A DNA stretch of 64,000 nucleotides, from the NCBI RefSeq assembly GCF_024713975.1, contig NC_091096.1:17766458-17830457 (forward strand), read 5' to 3'. Source of the stretch: Paralichthys olivaceus. Taxonomy: Eukaryota; Chordata; Actinopteri; Pleuronectiformes; Paralichthyidae. The position numbers and the translations under genes are program-made. Shown here in pieces: positions 1 to 12,100 of the stretch (position 1 is its first letter; every line of letters begins with the position of its first letter). Below the pieces are notes generated by a model. The model did no database searches, was not told where the DNA came from, and saw nothing but the letters and a program-made list of their open reading frames with translations.

Positions 1-828
1 TTAGGCTCTTCCTTTAAATCTATGATATTCCTTTCCATTTTATTTATACATATCGTATTGTTTATATATTCTACTTTTTGTACTACGCACAGTTTTTAAA
101 AAATATATTACTACCTACCTAACAGAGTGGCATTAAGTAAAACAAAGCACCAAGGAAACAATTGATTTAGCCAGTGTTTTGTGGAGTGACTCTTTTGTTC
201 TGTTTCGCTTCATACTTCGCATATGTGTAAAGATAGTGTGCTTGTTTGCTTTTATACACACTTATGTAAAAGAAATCCAGATTTAGAGATAACACTGGTG
301 TCACTTGTGTTTTCAGTTATTTCCATAATGCTGTGACACACAATCCTATGTCATGTTGCTGGATTACAGATTAATGAGACGCTTGATATCGAAGAGCCAT
401 AACGAACCATCAGATAAGTTTCTGCTAAGTCTGGCTATGTAAACACTAAATGTCTACACTAACTTGGATGGTTTAGGTTTGGTTTGAAGCCCAGCATTGA
501 AAATGTATCAACAGTACAAATATTACAAACCCAGGCTACCTATATAAAATGGAGATGTCAAAACACAGTTTCTTTCCTGTATTTATTGTGTTCTTGTGAT
601 TATCTATGCTTCAATCCTGTGGGCAGAGAAATGTGAAGTTGCAAAGACGATCCTGAGGTCAACAGGCCGTATGATATATAATTCAGCCTGTTACAATGGC
701 TAACATGCTGTGAGCACCACAGATGATATGGTGCATATAGACCTTTACATAATGCTGATGTTAGTTTGTTTATTAAGTGCTGCAGTGGCAGAGGGTACAA
801 AGCTCCTACTGAATCAGGCCTTCTCTAT
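1..828. other. Non-genic flank left of the gypsy remnant
   Basis: AT-rich sequence without a convincing reading frame or splice-bounded exon. Short open frames here (for example minus 600-800) have no recognisable motif. The right part probably still derives from the flanking retroelement or from its insertion partner, but I could not identify a second LTR here. Confidence 0.5.
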
Positions 829-1396
829 TTAAATGATCTGTACCTCCATGTGCATGCAGTAATGTGAACTGGTAAGGGGGTGGTCTATGTTGTCTGCTAC
901 CATAAGTGCCAGATGTGTAATGGACGTGTTGTTCAGGTCTATGATTTTGGGTGTGGTAACCTTGTTTACTAGTCTCTGAAAGATAGCAGGGGCATTGCAG
1001 AGACCAAAGTGCATTACTGTATACTGAAGAAAATTATCCGGTGTGACAAAAGTGGAAATTTCAGAGGCACATGGTGTTAACGGAACCTGCCAGTGACCTT
1101 TTAGCATGTCAAGTTTGCTGGCATACTCTGCTGGACCAATCTCATTAATACAGTCATCAATAAGTTGCAATGGATGTGCATCAGGGACAGTTACAGAGTT
1201 CACCTTACGAAAGTCGGTACAGAATCTTGGACTGCCGTTGGAACTCTCATCCAGGAGACATGGTGAGCTCCATGAACTGGAGCTGGGCACAGCGAATCCA
1301 TGTTCCACAAGGTAGTCCACCTCCCTCCTGGCAGGATTCACCCAATAGGCATGCTGTTTGAGGGGTTTTGAGTTAGTTAAGACAATGTCATGCGTA
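829..1396 (-). pseudogene. Gypsy reverse transcriptase fragment (broken)
   Basis: The translation has typical Ty3/gypsy reverse transcriptase blocks: an NPARREVDYLVEHG-like entry block, SSWSSPCLL, RFCTDFRKVNSVTVPDAHPL, the ASKLDMLKGHWQVPLT block carrying the first catalytic Asp, and FGLCNAPAIFQRLVNKV. Homology fades near 960, and the expected YLDD catalytic box is not present, so the enzyme would be inactive. The frame upstream (about 1345-1396) continues from the end of the integrase region but in another frame, so a frameshift separates the two. It lies downstream of integrase on the element strand, which is the unusual Gmr1-like order. Confidence 0.85.
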
Positions 1397-2159
1397 ATAG
1401 GACAGTTGTTTGAGAGGGAATTTCATTAAACAAGCACAGGAAGTCAGAAATTAGATTTTCAACATCACCACGATGATCATCAGGTTGAAACGAGTGGGCA
1501 ATGGCTTTCTGGTCATAGTGTTGCTTCATTTTTACCTGAGAAGAGGATAAAGAGTCTTTGGCTAAACAACAGGTGCTCTGAAGACAAGCTCTGAGTTTCA
1601 TAACATACTCAGGGATGCTATTGACTTTCTTCCCTTCTGGCAAGAGAAATTGTTCTTTTAGAAGTTTTAAAGGGCCACAAACCTCATGTCCAAACACCAG
1701 TTTGGCAGGACTAAAACCAACTGACTCCTGTACAGGTTCACGAGCAGCAAACAAAACAAATGGCACACCCTCATCCCAGTCCTTTTGAGACTCAACACAG
1801 TGTTTCCTGAGCATGGACTTCAAGGTCTGATGAAACCTTTCTAGTGCCCCCTGGCTTTCAGGATGATAGGGGCTTGAAGTTACATGCTTTATACTTAATG
1901 TTTTCAGTACCTGGGAAAACACTCGGGATGTGAAATTGGTACCTCGATCGTTCTGAACCACCTTAGGAAGACCAAACATTGTAAAGAACTTCATGAGTGC
2001 CTTACTGTCAACTGGAGCTGTGATATTCTGTAGCAGAACAGCCTCTGAGAACCTAGTGGAAACACACATAATAGTCAAAAGAAACTGGTTGCCAGATTTG
2101 GTCTTTGGTAATGGTCCCATGCAGTCAACAATCACTTTTTCATATGGCTCACCCATCAC
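1377..2159 (-). pseudogene. Gypsy integrase core, internally deleted
   Basis: This open frame of 260 codons has the retroviral-type integrase core: VIVDCMGPLPKTKSGNQ with the first catalytic Asp, VVQNDRGTNF with the second, and YHPESQGALERFHQTLKSM with the Glu, followed by a family-typical tail (WDEGVPFVLFAAREPVQES, GFSPAKLVFGHEV). The N-terminal zinc-binding HHCC module is missing, because the frame starts at the gag junction. Near 1480 the sequence jumps from the integrase tail to a short linker (FLCLFNEIPSQTTVL) that in related elements precedes reverse transcriptase, so a segment has been deleted there too. It is not a host gene. Confidence 0.88.
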
Positions 2160-3147
2160 GGGTATGGGACTTTCTGTTCATTTAAGAACATTACCACCTT
2201 CTCTGGCAAAGAGCCTTCAAAGTCTTCCAATAGAACAAGCTGACGAAGTGACTCAAAGTTGTTTTTGAAATCACTGGCGGCACACCATTTATCAAAGAGG
2301 GTCCCCTTCTCCTGTGCAAACTCAACAAAAGTCTGACCATTGGATTTCCTGTGATTCCTAAATTTTTGCCTATAAGCCTCAGGAACGAGCTCGAAAGCAC
2401 GCAAAATGGCCTCCTTTAATACATCATATTGCAGACTGTCTTCTAAGGAAAGGGCGGACACTACCTCTTGTGCTTTACCTATCAGCTTGCATTGGAGGAG
2501 GATAGGCCACATGTCTCTTGGCCAGTCAAGTGCTGAAGCTATTCGTTCAAAAGCACTGAAATATGAATCAACTTCGGCCTCCCGAAATGCCGGCACCAGA
2601 GAAATATTTTTACTCGCATCAAAACCTTGTTTATTGGATACAGTTTGAAAAGATGTGGACCTGTCAGACATGTTCAACGAGTGACTGGAGGAGATTTTCA
2701 GAGCCTCAACCTCAAGTTGCTTTAGTTTTACTTCTTTCTCTGCTTCAATCTCTAACTCTTGTACCTGTGCAGAGATCATACTCTCCAACTCCTTTTCCTG
2801 GGCCTCCAGCTGAATGCGAGCTTGGAATCCAGACTAAACCCCGGAGAGTGTGGAGGAGAGAAAGGGTAAAAACGAGGTAACGTAGCTGGAGCAGATCTCC
2901 CAGCATGGTCTGCAGGAGGTGTGACTAGTACACCTGCTGTAGTAGAAGGGACATCATTAGCTGAAACCTCAGCCACAGGCTGGGCAGGATAAAAGACATT
3001 TAAATCAACCAATTTTCCTAGGACCTGTTTCTTGATTTCTTTCTTAAGTCCATACTTGTGAACAGGAATGTCAAAGTGTGCTGCAACACACAATAAATCA
3101 TCCTTGCGACACACATCAATCTTTTCAAACGAGGGTTTTGGCAACAA
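2156..3147 (-). pseudogene. Gypsy gag-like region with frameshift
   Basis: Two overlapping minus frames (3147-2776 and 2788-2156) form one gag-like stretch broken by a frameshift near 2820. The first part is a charged N-terminus (FEKIDVCRKDDLLCVAAHF). The second has a Gln/Glu-rich heptad stretch, then a helical block ending in LVLLEDFEGSLPEKVVMFLN, which resembles the SCAN-like capsid helices of fish gypsy gag proteins. The frame then fuses abruptly to integrase at about 2158. The gag C-terminus, any zinc knuckle and the protease are absent. Assignment rests on position in the element and pattern, not on a database match. Confidence 0.7.
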
Positions 3148-3238
3148 AGTCTTGCATGTTGAAACTCATTTTCACTCACATGCCAAACAAATAACATGAG
3201 TAATCTCTCATTGATTGTCAGAAGGAAAAACAGGTTTT

Positions 3239-3255
3239 TCCCAGATGAGCCCCCA
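3239..3255 (-). promoter_or_regulatory. Primer-binding site resembling the tRNA-Pro 3' end
   Basis: On the minus strand, two bases after the LTR end, the sequence reads TGGGGGCTCATCTGGGA. This matches the retroviral tRNA-Pro primer-binding consensus at 15 of 17 positions by eye. It fixes the orientation of the element and the inner edge of its 5' LTR. Confidence 0.7.
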
Positions 3256-3257
3256 AT

Positions 3258-3804
3258 TGTAACGTTTCCCTTTTTTGCAGAAACAATAACGCTGACAACT
3301 AACAAAGAAAGAATTCAGAGCAGACGTGAGGCAGTCGAGGGAAAAAGGTTTATTTACAATATTTAAATGAAGATAAACAACAAACATAGGTTTGAAACAT
3401 GAGGGGGAAGGAGTAACTGTGGTGGTTGTGCCAAACAAAATAAACAAAGTACAACAAAATAGGGCCTAGCTCAATTCTATCTGTGAGGAAAGAAAAGAAC
3501 ACAAAAGGCCTGACTTTCTTATCTACAAAAGTGTCTGAAAATAATAAAAGTACAACAGTGGCAACAACCCATAACCTGGTGTAGTAACAATCTCTTACCT
3601 CAGTTCTACCTCCCCACCACAAACCTTCTTTGACAGCAAAGCAACATAGAGGGGCAGAACACGGCAAAAGAGAAGCTTTTAAATGGTGCCCTCCATCTCT
3701 GATTGGCTAATTGGCTGGAGTGTAAGCCATCCGCAGCTCTTCTGGAGCTCACAGGTGGCAGCCCATCTTCCACTTCTCACCTGCAGGACAAAGGGAGGAG
3801 AGAG

Positions 3805-3837
<33 letters not shown>

Positions 3838-3866
3838 CCCGCACACACAACTCTATACACGTAACA
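3258..3866 (-). repeat. Putative 5' LTR of the gypsy element
   Basis: On the minus strand the segment begins TGTTACGTG and ends ACGTTACA, giving the TG...CA ends expected of an LTR. The primer-binding site follows after two bases. The outer part holds a purine-rich AG microsatellite (about 3797-3837). Length is about 609 bp. The outer boundary is inferred from the TG/CA rule, because no second LTR is available to align and no target duplication could be checked. Confidence 0.55.
3797..3837. repeat. (AG)n microsatellite inside the LTR
   Basis: A run of AG dinucleotides with one interruption. Seen directly. Confidence 0.9.
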
Positions 3867-4835
3867 AATATGTATTAGATGTAAAGTATAGTACCTTATA
3901 CACAAACAGACCTGTATAATAAATCCACCCCCCCTGTCGGCACCTACAGGTGGATGCAGGGGTGGTGGAGGGGCTGAAGTGAGTGGCAGCAATACGCAGC
4001 AGCTGGGCTATAGTCCACATCCTAATGCATTGGAAACAAAAAGGCACTGGCATACATAAAGCAACCTCTCGCTATTTCCCATTTTATCAATTAGTGATCA
4101 ATATTTTACACAGTTTAGTTGGACGGTAAGTTTTACACATAGACTGTATATCAAGCTTTACATTACTTTCTATGATGCATTGTGGGTTACTGAGTTCACT
4201 GTGTAATATTATTATAGTTCTCTGTGAACATTCAAACATAACTAGAACATGAAGAGCTCAGTGACTTCAGACACAGCTCAGAAAATCAATGAAAATAAGA
4301 CAGATCATGTATTTGTTTTGTGCAACAAATAACACGAAGTTGAAGCTAAACGTCATTCATTATGTTTTAAGAACAAACACTCATATTTTCATTTAAAACT
4401 TACAGACTAATTAATTTCATCATGAACACATACTGAGGTGTTGTGAACTGTTATGTGATGGAACTGATGTAAAAACACATCATGGAAATTGTGACATTGA
4501 ACAATGTGACTGAACATAACTGACTCGTTTTCATTTTTGAATATTTATTTTTTGTGCTTCATGATTTTTTTTTGGAAGTAAAAATAATAAGATGAAGTGT
4601 CCAGTGTTGTCCACTAGGTTGTGCCATTGTTCAGTGATTGGATTCAGAGTTGTGTCAGTGAATCATGTCTTTTTAAATGATGAGATATGAGCCTGTTATT
4701 GTTACGGAATAAGTGTCGACCTGAGGATTTGCCGAAGCTCCACATCCCATCCTCAAATAGAAAATAATATCACCTAAAACACCTGCTTTCACTTTCACAC
4801 AAAGTCTGAGTCCAGCTGAGACAAAACGTATGCCT
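3867..4835. other. Intergenic AT-rich stretch
   Basis: I see no coding potential or structured repeat between the LTR and the first MITE copy. Confidence 0.5.
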
Positions 4836-5172
4836 TTAAAGGTACAATGTGTAGAATTTAGTGATATTGAGTGTTACATGTTGCAGCTGAACACCCCTGA
4901 CCTCACCCTCTCCTTCCAAACATAAAAAAGAACCTGTGGTAGCTTCAGTTGTTATAAAAACCTAAAAGGTGTTTAGTTTGTCCAGTCTGGACTAATGTAA
5001 AAAACATGACGGCCTCCGTAGAGAGGGTCCCCTCAATGTAAATATAAAGTATTTAAATATAAAGGGCCTTTTCTGGGGTAAAGACATATACAATGCATAC
5101 AATTAGATGAGACAACTAGTGAAAACATCATGGGGATTATTCTACATTAAATTTCTGCCAATAGTTCCCTTT
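4836..5172 (+). mobile_element. MITE family A, copy 1, right end lost
   Basis: Starts TTAAAGGTACAATGTGTAGA and aligns along its length with 19342-19714: the GTTGCAGCTGAACACCCC block, the CACCCTCTCCTTCCAAACAT block, the GGCCTCCGTAGAGAGGGTCC block and the CATTAAATTTCTGCCAATAG block. The right terminal inverted repeat seen in copies 2 and 3 is absent, so this copy is 3' truncated. It is non-coding and too short to be autonomous. Confidence 0.75.
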
Positions 5173-5506
5173 CTTCTTTCTGCCTTTGTTTCACCCAAAT
5201 AAAAAAAAAAAAATCAAATAGGTATAGAGAGATAAGAAACTCATCAAAAGGCTACAGGCGAAATTTCATGTTGTTTGAATGTTCACTGGAGAATTTCTGA
5301 GACTCACATTTAGTAAGTTATCAAAGCAACATTTTGAGAAAATTGAAAAAAGGTTACTGTTACAAATGCGAACTTTCTCTGATAATTTGTAATAAAAATC
5401 TCCTCCTTGATCTACTTGTATGAAACATGTCCAGATGTGTTAAGTTCAGTTCAGAGGCCTATTTCATGGATAAATAAATAAAAAGCATTTTTTTTTTAAT
5501 GTTTTG

Positions 5507-5512
5507 TTTATT
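5507..5512 (-). terminator. Candidate polyadenylation signal of the ARID5-family gene
   Basis: Reads AATAAA on the minus strand, about 610 bp after the stop codon at 6123. No other evidence supports its use, and other A/T-rich hexamers lie near. Confidence 0.35.
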
Positions 5513-6122
5513 CATTCCTGATCATTTAATAACCATCTATTTAAATACTGATATGAGTTAGATATTACAGAATCATGTTGTCACAGTACAGTACAATGAG
5601 GAGCAGGACAAAAAGTTCATAGTTTCAAAAGTAACAAAGTACTGAAATTATGCAAGTGACGACAAAACAAGGATAAAATCTTTATCTTTAAATTAATCAG
5701 CTGTTTTTCAGAAATCTACTGTGAATCGATCTTAGTCATAAATACATGTCATTAAAGTTGCATACTTTTAACACGTGCAAATGTGTGAAGTGACAAAAGA
5801 AACATATTGGGCACATAACTATACACTAGTGTAATACTATGTGTGACAGAAAGAAATAGCTCATGCAGTTTCTGAGTAAAGTCATTCACAGTGCATAAAA
5901 TATTGGACTAATACAATAACGGTGCCTTGTATGTTTCCCCCTGTTTCACATAAAGCTATCACTGCCCAGGGCATGTGTAGCTATAGAGCCTATTGTGTGT
6001 GTGTGTGTTGCATAATTCATTACATCTTTAAAACATTAAGGCCTCTGCAAAAATACACAGGGCAATACAAAAGTGGGGCAACATGCTCAGTGGCTGCCTT
6101 TTTTTTGGACAAGCAATACAAA

Positions 6123-9100
6123 TCACAGCTTGTGAGGATAACTTGTATTCATGGCAGGCAGGGTGTACCCAGTGTGAGGGTTTAGCAGTGGAACAGGGTA
6201 AGGATATGGATAAACAGCAGAGCCAGTGAGAGCAGAGGGAACTGGACCCACTGGTATATGACGGTACATCAGCTGGGACTGTGGCAGTCTCATTCTGTTG
6301 GGGAGAAACACAGGGTGGAATGGAGGCAGATGTCGAGAGTCTCTCCCTGACTTGTCGCAGCTTGACAGGACGCACAGCACCGGCAGGGAGGCAGTGGACT
6401 GGGACAGACTCTGCTGAGCGGCAGGACCTTTCTGCAGCATCGTCCTGGATTTGTCCCTCTTCTCTGTCGGGTAGACCCATGGGACCGTGTGGTTCAGCTT
6501 CTTGGCATGACACTGAGGGTCCTCCTGGTGCACCAACCTGCCCTGCTGGACTTTATAACTTGGCCGCACAGGAGCAGGCCGCAGAAGCTGTACAGATTTT
6601 GGAATAACTTTGGTGAAACTGGAGGCAGAAGTTGACTGGAAAGGATGGGTGAAATATTTGCCACCCGCTGTGTGGACTGGCTCCCAGGCCGAGTCTTTAA
6701 TTTGGCTTTTTATTGAGTCAGCGGTCAGTGATTGGGAGCTGACCTGAGAGATGTGCTTATTTTGTCCTGCAGAGTCTTTTGATACCTGAGTACATCTCAC
6801 AGACCCATTGTCCTGAACACAGTTGGATGCAACAGAGCTACAACAGTTTTGGCTCAGCTTTGAGCTTGATGCAGGCTTATCTTCATTCCCTGTTGGTTCA
6901 TCCTCTGATGACACAGAGAGAGGGGAGGGGCTGCGAGAAGAGGAGGAGGATAGAGGCAGCGGGGAGCCATCGGAGGAGCTGCAGTGGCCGGAAGAAGCCC
7001 GGGCCGGAGACTGGGAGCAGCGGATGACCGAGGGCCTTTCTTTGTCCTCGCCCTGTGGACTCGGGGGCAAGTTCAAGCTGGCCTGAGCCATGCGCTTTTT
7101 TTTCTCCAGAGGAGAGATGACCTCTGCAGCAGCAGCAGAAGGGATGTGAGCAGTCCAGGGATTAGATGTGGACACTGGAAGAAGGGTGTAGACAGAAGTG
7201 CAAAGATCCGTGGGGGCTCTGATTGGCTGAGAGCAGTCTGGATATTGTCTTTTAGATGCAGCAGCCCAGAGAGCAGAGTGAGGATGCATCACTGCTTCAC
7301 TTTGGCAGGCGGCCTCTGGACTCCTCTGGGTCTGTAAAACACAAGGGATATTAAAGAAAATACTGTATGTACTAATCGTGGAGTAGATCTTTTTATAGAC
7401 TTTTCCATCAAAAACATGTTACCTCAGAATCCATCTCTCTATCCGACTGACTCCTTTTTCTCTTAACCTCAACTTTTTTAATCTTTCCATCCAAGTTTCT
7501 CTTGTACGGTTTCCGCGGTTTGCTGGGGGGCAGAGGTTTGTCCTCCTCTCCTTTAATGTGTCTTTCAAATGGCAGCACGAGCCTGAAGAAATGCATACGT
7601 GATTATCAGTCATCTGAAGGGCTGATTGAATTGACAGGGCGGGAAACAGAATAATCCTCACCTCTCATAGTGCCTACGGGTGCACGTAGCTGCACTGGTG
7701 CTGCCTGGACTTCCTCCCAGCTCGTCATACACTTTCTTCCAAAGACGCTGTGTCGTCACCTTTACACAGAGGGGGGGGGGGGACAGCTCAAGTTAATAAT
7801 TGTTATCGTAACTTTGTTTTTTTCAATGTGTGAGGTTTAAGTGACAGCTTTAACAAGGATCAAAAGCTTGAAAACTAAAAGCCTCTCTTCTTCTTCGTCT
7901 AAGTACAAACTATAGTCTGTATATAAGATGGACGACATGACAGCCCCCAAAAAGTGAAGCCAAAGCATCTTGATCGCCACCTGTTGGCTGGCTGCAGTAT
8001 AGGTCATTAATCCTGCCCCCTGCATGTAAACAGATGGGACATGAGCAGAACTTAAAAGTCAAAGCAAATGTTTGAATTATGGTCAGAGATGTTTTCTCTC
8101 ATTTAAAGTAGTTTTTATCACACTGGTTCAAGGCTTTAGTTTGGTCATTATTGATGCTGTAAAAATGGGGGAAACGTTATGATTGACAGCTCAGAATGAC
8201 TTGCGATTGGCCGAGCCGATGTATTAACAGGACCTTTCTTCCGTGGCTCCATCACCTGATCGCTACTGCGCAGACTCTGGCAAGATTGCAGTGTTCATAT
8301 GTGTTTATATGCAATCTTGAGCACAAACTGTATGGTTCTGCATGGGCTGCATGGTTCTGATACAATGAGAAACAACTGTTGATAACAAATTATTATCCTG
8401 CTTTTGTGCTGAAAGTGTTCAAAGAGGTTAATTTATTACTATGTTTTACTCATTTAAATGTGTTTACATATTTTGTTCTTGTGTGCATTCTCCCACTGCA
8501 ACACTAACTTGCCTCCAGATTTTGGACCTTTGTGGCCCCACTCACCCTACGTCCTCTCAGGTCTAGTTACAAACTGCTTAAAGAAAGACGATTGCAGGTT
8601 TTAGTTTAAATGTCACGTCTGCTGAGAGAACTCTTCCACTTATAAATTTGTCAATGTGAAGGCAGCTCTTTATATTTACACCCAAGGCCACGGTGGAGAC
8701 ACCTTTCTGCTTTTTTAGTATACGAGCATCACTCTCTCTGAACTTGCTCCACAGAGTCAAAAACAACTCTGCGTGTGATGCTTTGACAGCTTAAAGCAAT
8801 TCATGTCCTGCAGTGTGGTTAAAAACCACCACGTTTGCAGCAACGGACGTATTGTTCATTTTACCAGTAAAAACTGAGACGCTTTCCATCAGCCACATGA
8901 CTGTGAACAACAAAAACTGGAACTTACTAAATCATAGCCTCCACGTTTCTCAACAGCTTTGTAGATCCTCCATAGATTAACTGAGGGTGGAAAAAACATG
9001 TCAGAAACCTATATATTTAAAATTCCGTGTGAATATCGTGCAAGCATAGCACTGATGAATGTAAACTCACTTTGTTTGAAGCCCAGATGTGGGATCCTCT

Positions 9101-12100
9101 CTATGGGTGAACCTTTTTCCTTCATAAAAGAGTGAAGACTGGACACAAAAGCCTTCTCCTCCATCTGCACTGGACTGGGCCTCGTCTCTTCCTCACATTC
9201 AGTCGTAGAGTCATGAATCTCGATAACAGTGGGCGAAGCCTGATAAAACATGCGAGAGCGTGTCAGGTATACAGCTTCTGTAAATGTGACAGGGTCCACT
9301 GCACTGATGTGGAAACTTGTTTTACAGTTGAAGGTATTTAGTGGATGGGAAAAGGACACAGGCAGTCCTCTCATGGGACACAAAAGTTGAAATGAAACAT
9401 CACAAGCAGAGGAGGTTTTCACCGCTACTTTCTCTAGATAGATCTGCACATCCTGTCTGCAGAGATAGAAGCAGACTTATGGGGGGTTTGGTCTGGAGTT
9501 ATTTTAGATGTCACTTTAAAAACAAACATAAGCCATAAGAGGGAATTTATATATTAAGTATTTTAAACAAGATATGCCAGTGGTGGTAGATGAGAAGTCA
9601 TCATGCTGAAACTAAAAAGTCGCTCAGTACAGTGCATTAAATAAAGAATTCAAACTTATAAGCCACTGTTATAAAGCTCATTCAAGATATTTACTGCAAA
9701 TAGACCAGGTAGGATGAACACAAACGCCCCTCTGCACACTATATATAAAAATATCTGCACATAATGTCCAGCATACAGAGAAAGAAAAGTGACAGTATAT
9801 TGGAGAACTGTTAGAGGAGGAGTCAAGGAGTAATTCTTTAGTTGCTCTGAAACATTACCACAGGCCAAGAGAACACAAAATAAAACACTATGTGGCTGTA
9901 CTTCTTGAGAACTTGTGTCAGTAATGGCCAAGAAGTCCGGAAGTCCAGCGTAAGAAATTGATAATGTCACTATTCGTGGTTTGCACGAAAGCAGAAATGA
10001 AAGAGTGAGGGCATGCACAATTAAATACATCAGTTAGGAAGATGTCAAAAAGAGAAGTGCCAAACAACCGAAATATAAGAAGAGAAACTATTTGTGCAGG
10101 CGACACAGTGTCTGAACACCGGTGATATTCTTGGTTTGATTTAAAGATGGTCCTTCTCAGAAAATCTGAAATGCTGAAGTAAGCTGAGAACTTGACCTTG
10201 TTGTTTTGTGATGTGGACGATATACAGTGAATACAATGGATCCGCCTGGTTAACAAGGCCTGACAGGACAATTCTGTGCTCCATCCAGAGCTTGGCACAT
10301 GGCACACTTTACTCTTTATCTACCATCTTCTATGTGGGCTTTTAGTATATTTAAAGAAATTTAGTATATTTAAAGAAATTGCACTTTAGCTCAACACAAC
10401 TGAAATGAGTTTGTTGTATTTGTATTGTGTTGTATTGTGTTGCATTGCATTGTATTTGTATTATATTTTTTTTGTATAGTATTATATGCTATGGTATGGT
10501 ATTGTATTGCGTTGTATTGTGTTGATTGTTTTTTATTGTATTATATTGTATTGCATTGTATCATATTGTATTGTTTTGTATTATATGCTATGATATGGTA
10601 TAGTATGGTATTGCATTGTATTATATTGATTGTTTTTTATTGTATTATATTGAATTATATTGTATTGTATTTGTATTGTATTTGTATTGTATTTGTATTG
10701 TATTGTATTGTATTGTATTTGTATTTGTATTTGTATTTGTATTGTATTTGTATTTGTATTGTACACAGCAACAATCTTATTCCAGTTGTGTGAACTCTGA
10801 CTTAAACTGCACAACTACTCATAAAGTCACTTTTGTTATTGTAGCAAAATCAAACCTGATGGTCTTTCATATCAGATATTTCTATGTGAAATCTCACTTT
10901 GCCACTGCACCGATAAATTTTCATAGTCTGGATGTCACCAGTGACCACAATGTCAGTATTTCACGTTGAATCACCAAACGTAGCAGCTGCTGTATTTCAG
11001 TCATTGTACCACACAACGGCTCGAGGTGGTTTCATATTGAATCAAGTTCCTGTATGCGGTTCCTGGTTCCGAGAAGTAGGCCTCCAGTGAGTAATAGTGA
11101 AGGTGCAGGACTCTAACAAAGATAACCTAACTGAGTCACAGTTCAGCAGCTCCACACTGATGCAGTTCTTAGCAAACACGTCTGACTTTCCACTGTTACT
11201 CTGCATCGCCGAGTAGAACGGCTCGGCCTATTTCCAGAACAGTTGGTTGGTTCAACGTGGAACATGGTGTCTAATTATATTTGCATTTGCAGACAAAGTC
11301 GTGTGAGGGTGACGGCTATACAGCAGGTGAAATTTCTAAATTTTGTTTGGGGTATTTCATTAGTAAAATCTTCACTTTCAGTCAGTGATTCACAAAACTT
11401 TCAGGTTTATGCATCAATGCCTACCTACAGGAAACGTCTAAGCCACACGGTGGTCTCTTGTCTGTACGTCTCCATCTACACCACACAGCACATATCACTG
11501 GGCAACATTCAGTTCATTTCCACTGGGTGATTTCATTTTGTGGAAAACAATGTGGGTGATGTAGATGTCAGAGTGTAGATATGTGACTCTCACAGAGATT
11601 GTCCGTGGCATGTTGGGTCGCTGCTATCGACAGGCTTGAGGTCACCACAGAAACCACCGGGCTTTCAGCTCGCATCATCACTCTTGGAAATTTGATCAAC
11701 GTTCATATTGTTTGTCTCGCTTCAGTTACCAGAACAGACTAGCAGCTGTGAAGACCTCCTGCCGTCTCCACACGAGGTGAAATACTGTGTGGTGTGTGCA
11801 TGACGTGTGTGTCCTCTTCAGAATACGAATCATCTTACTCATCTCACAATCAAGACGAAACAACTGTACGCACGCAATCAGAACTTCAAAGACAAGATCT
11901 GCAACTATCTCAAATTCACCAAAACAGGGAAATGAAAACACAACTCACTGTGAAGAATCATGTTTGCAGTGTCTGATTAACTGTAAATGACTGTACAGCT
12001 TGCTAGAAGAAGGCCGACTGAAACGTCATCAGGAGTTAGTACCTGGTTCATGGTCCTCTTCTCTTCTGTCTCTTGTGACGCCTCGCTCTGGTCCTCTTGA

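Larger units (their letters stand above)
829..3866 (-). mobile_element. Degraded Ty3/gypsy-type LTR retrotransposon, Gmr1-like gene order
   Basis: Read on the minus strand, the element shows an LTR, a primer-binding site, a gag-like region, an integrase core and then a gypsy-type reverse transcriptase fragment. Ordinary gypsy elements carry integrase after reverse transcriptase. The reversed order matches the deuterostome Gmr1-like group described by Goodwin and Poulter. The copy is dead: gag has a frameshift, gag runs directly into integrase with protease missing, pol is frameshifted between integrase and reverse transcriptase, and reverse transcriptase stops before its catalytic YxDD box. 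No RNase H and no second LTR were found, so this is the 5' part of an element whose 3' part is lost or unrecognisable. Confidence 0.8.
9240..12042. other. ARID-gene intron 2
   Basis: No exon-like frame with matching phase was found between the two flanking exons. The intron holds a 19-bp tandem duplication (10342-10379) and the pentanucleotide-like TTGTA array (10411-10763). Long open frames over the array are produced by the repeat, not by a gene. Confidence 0.55.

Noticed and set aside
600..800. Short minus frame, considered as a LINE fragment
   Set aside because: No reverse transcriptase or other recognisable block; the similarity was too vague to call.
6028..6513. Minus-strand frame of 161 codons
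   Set aside because: It is another frame of the last exon of the ARID5-family gene and its 3' UTR; the real frame carries the family motifs.
10425..10793. Plus-strand frame of 122 codons rich in Cys, Ile, Leu, Val and Tyr
   Set aside because: It is a translation of the TTGTA array, not a gene.
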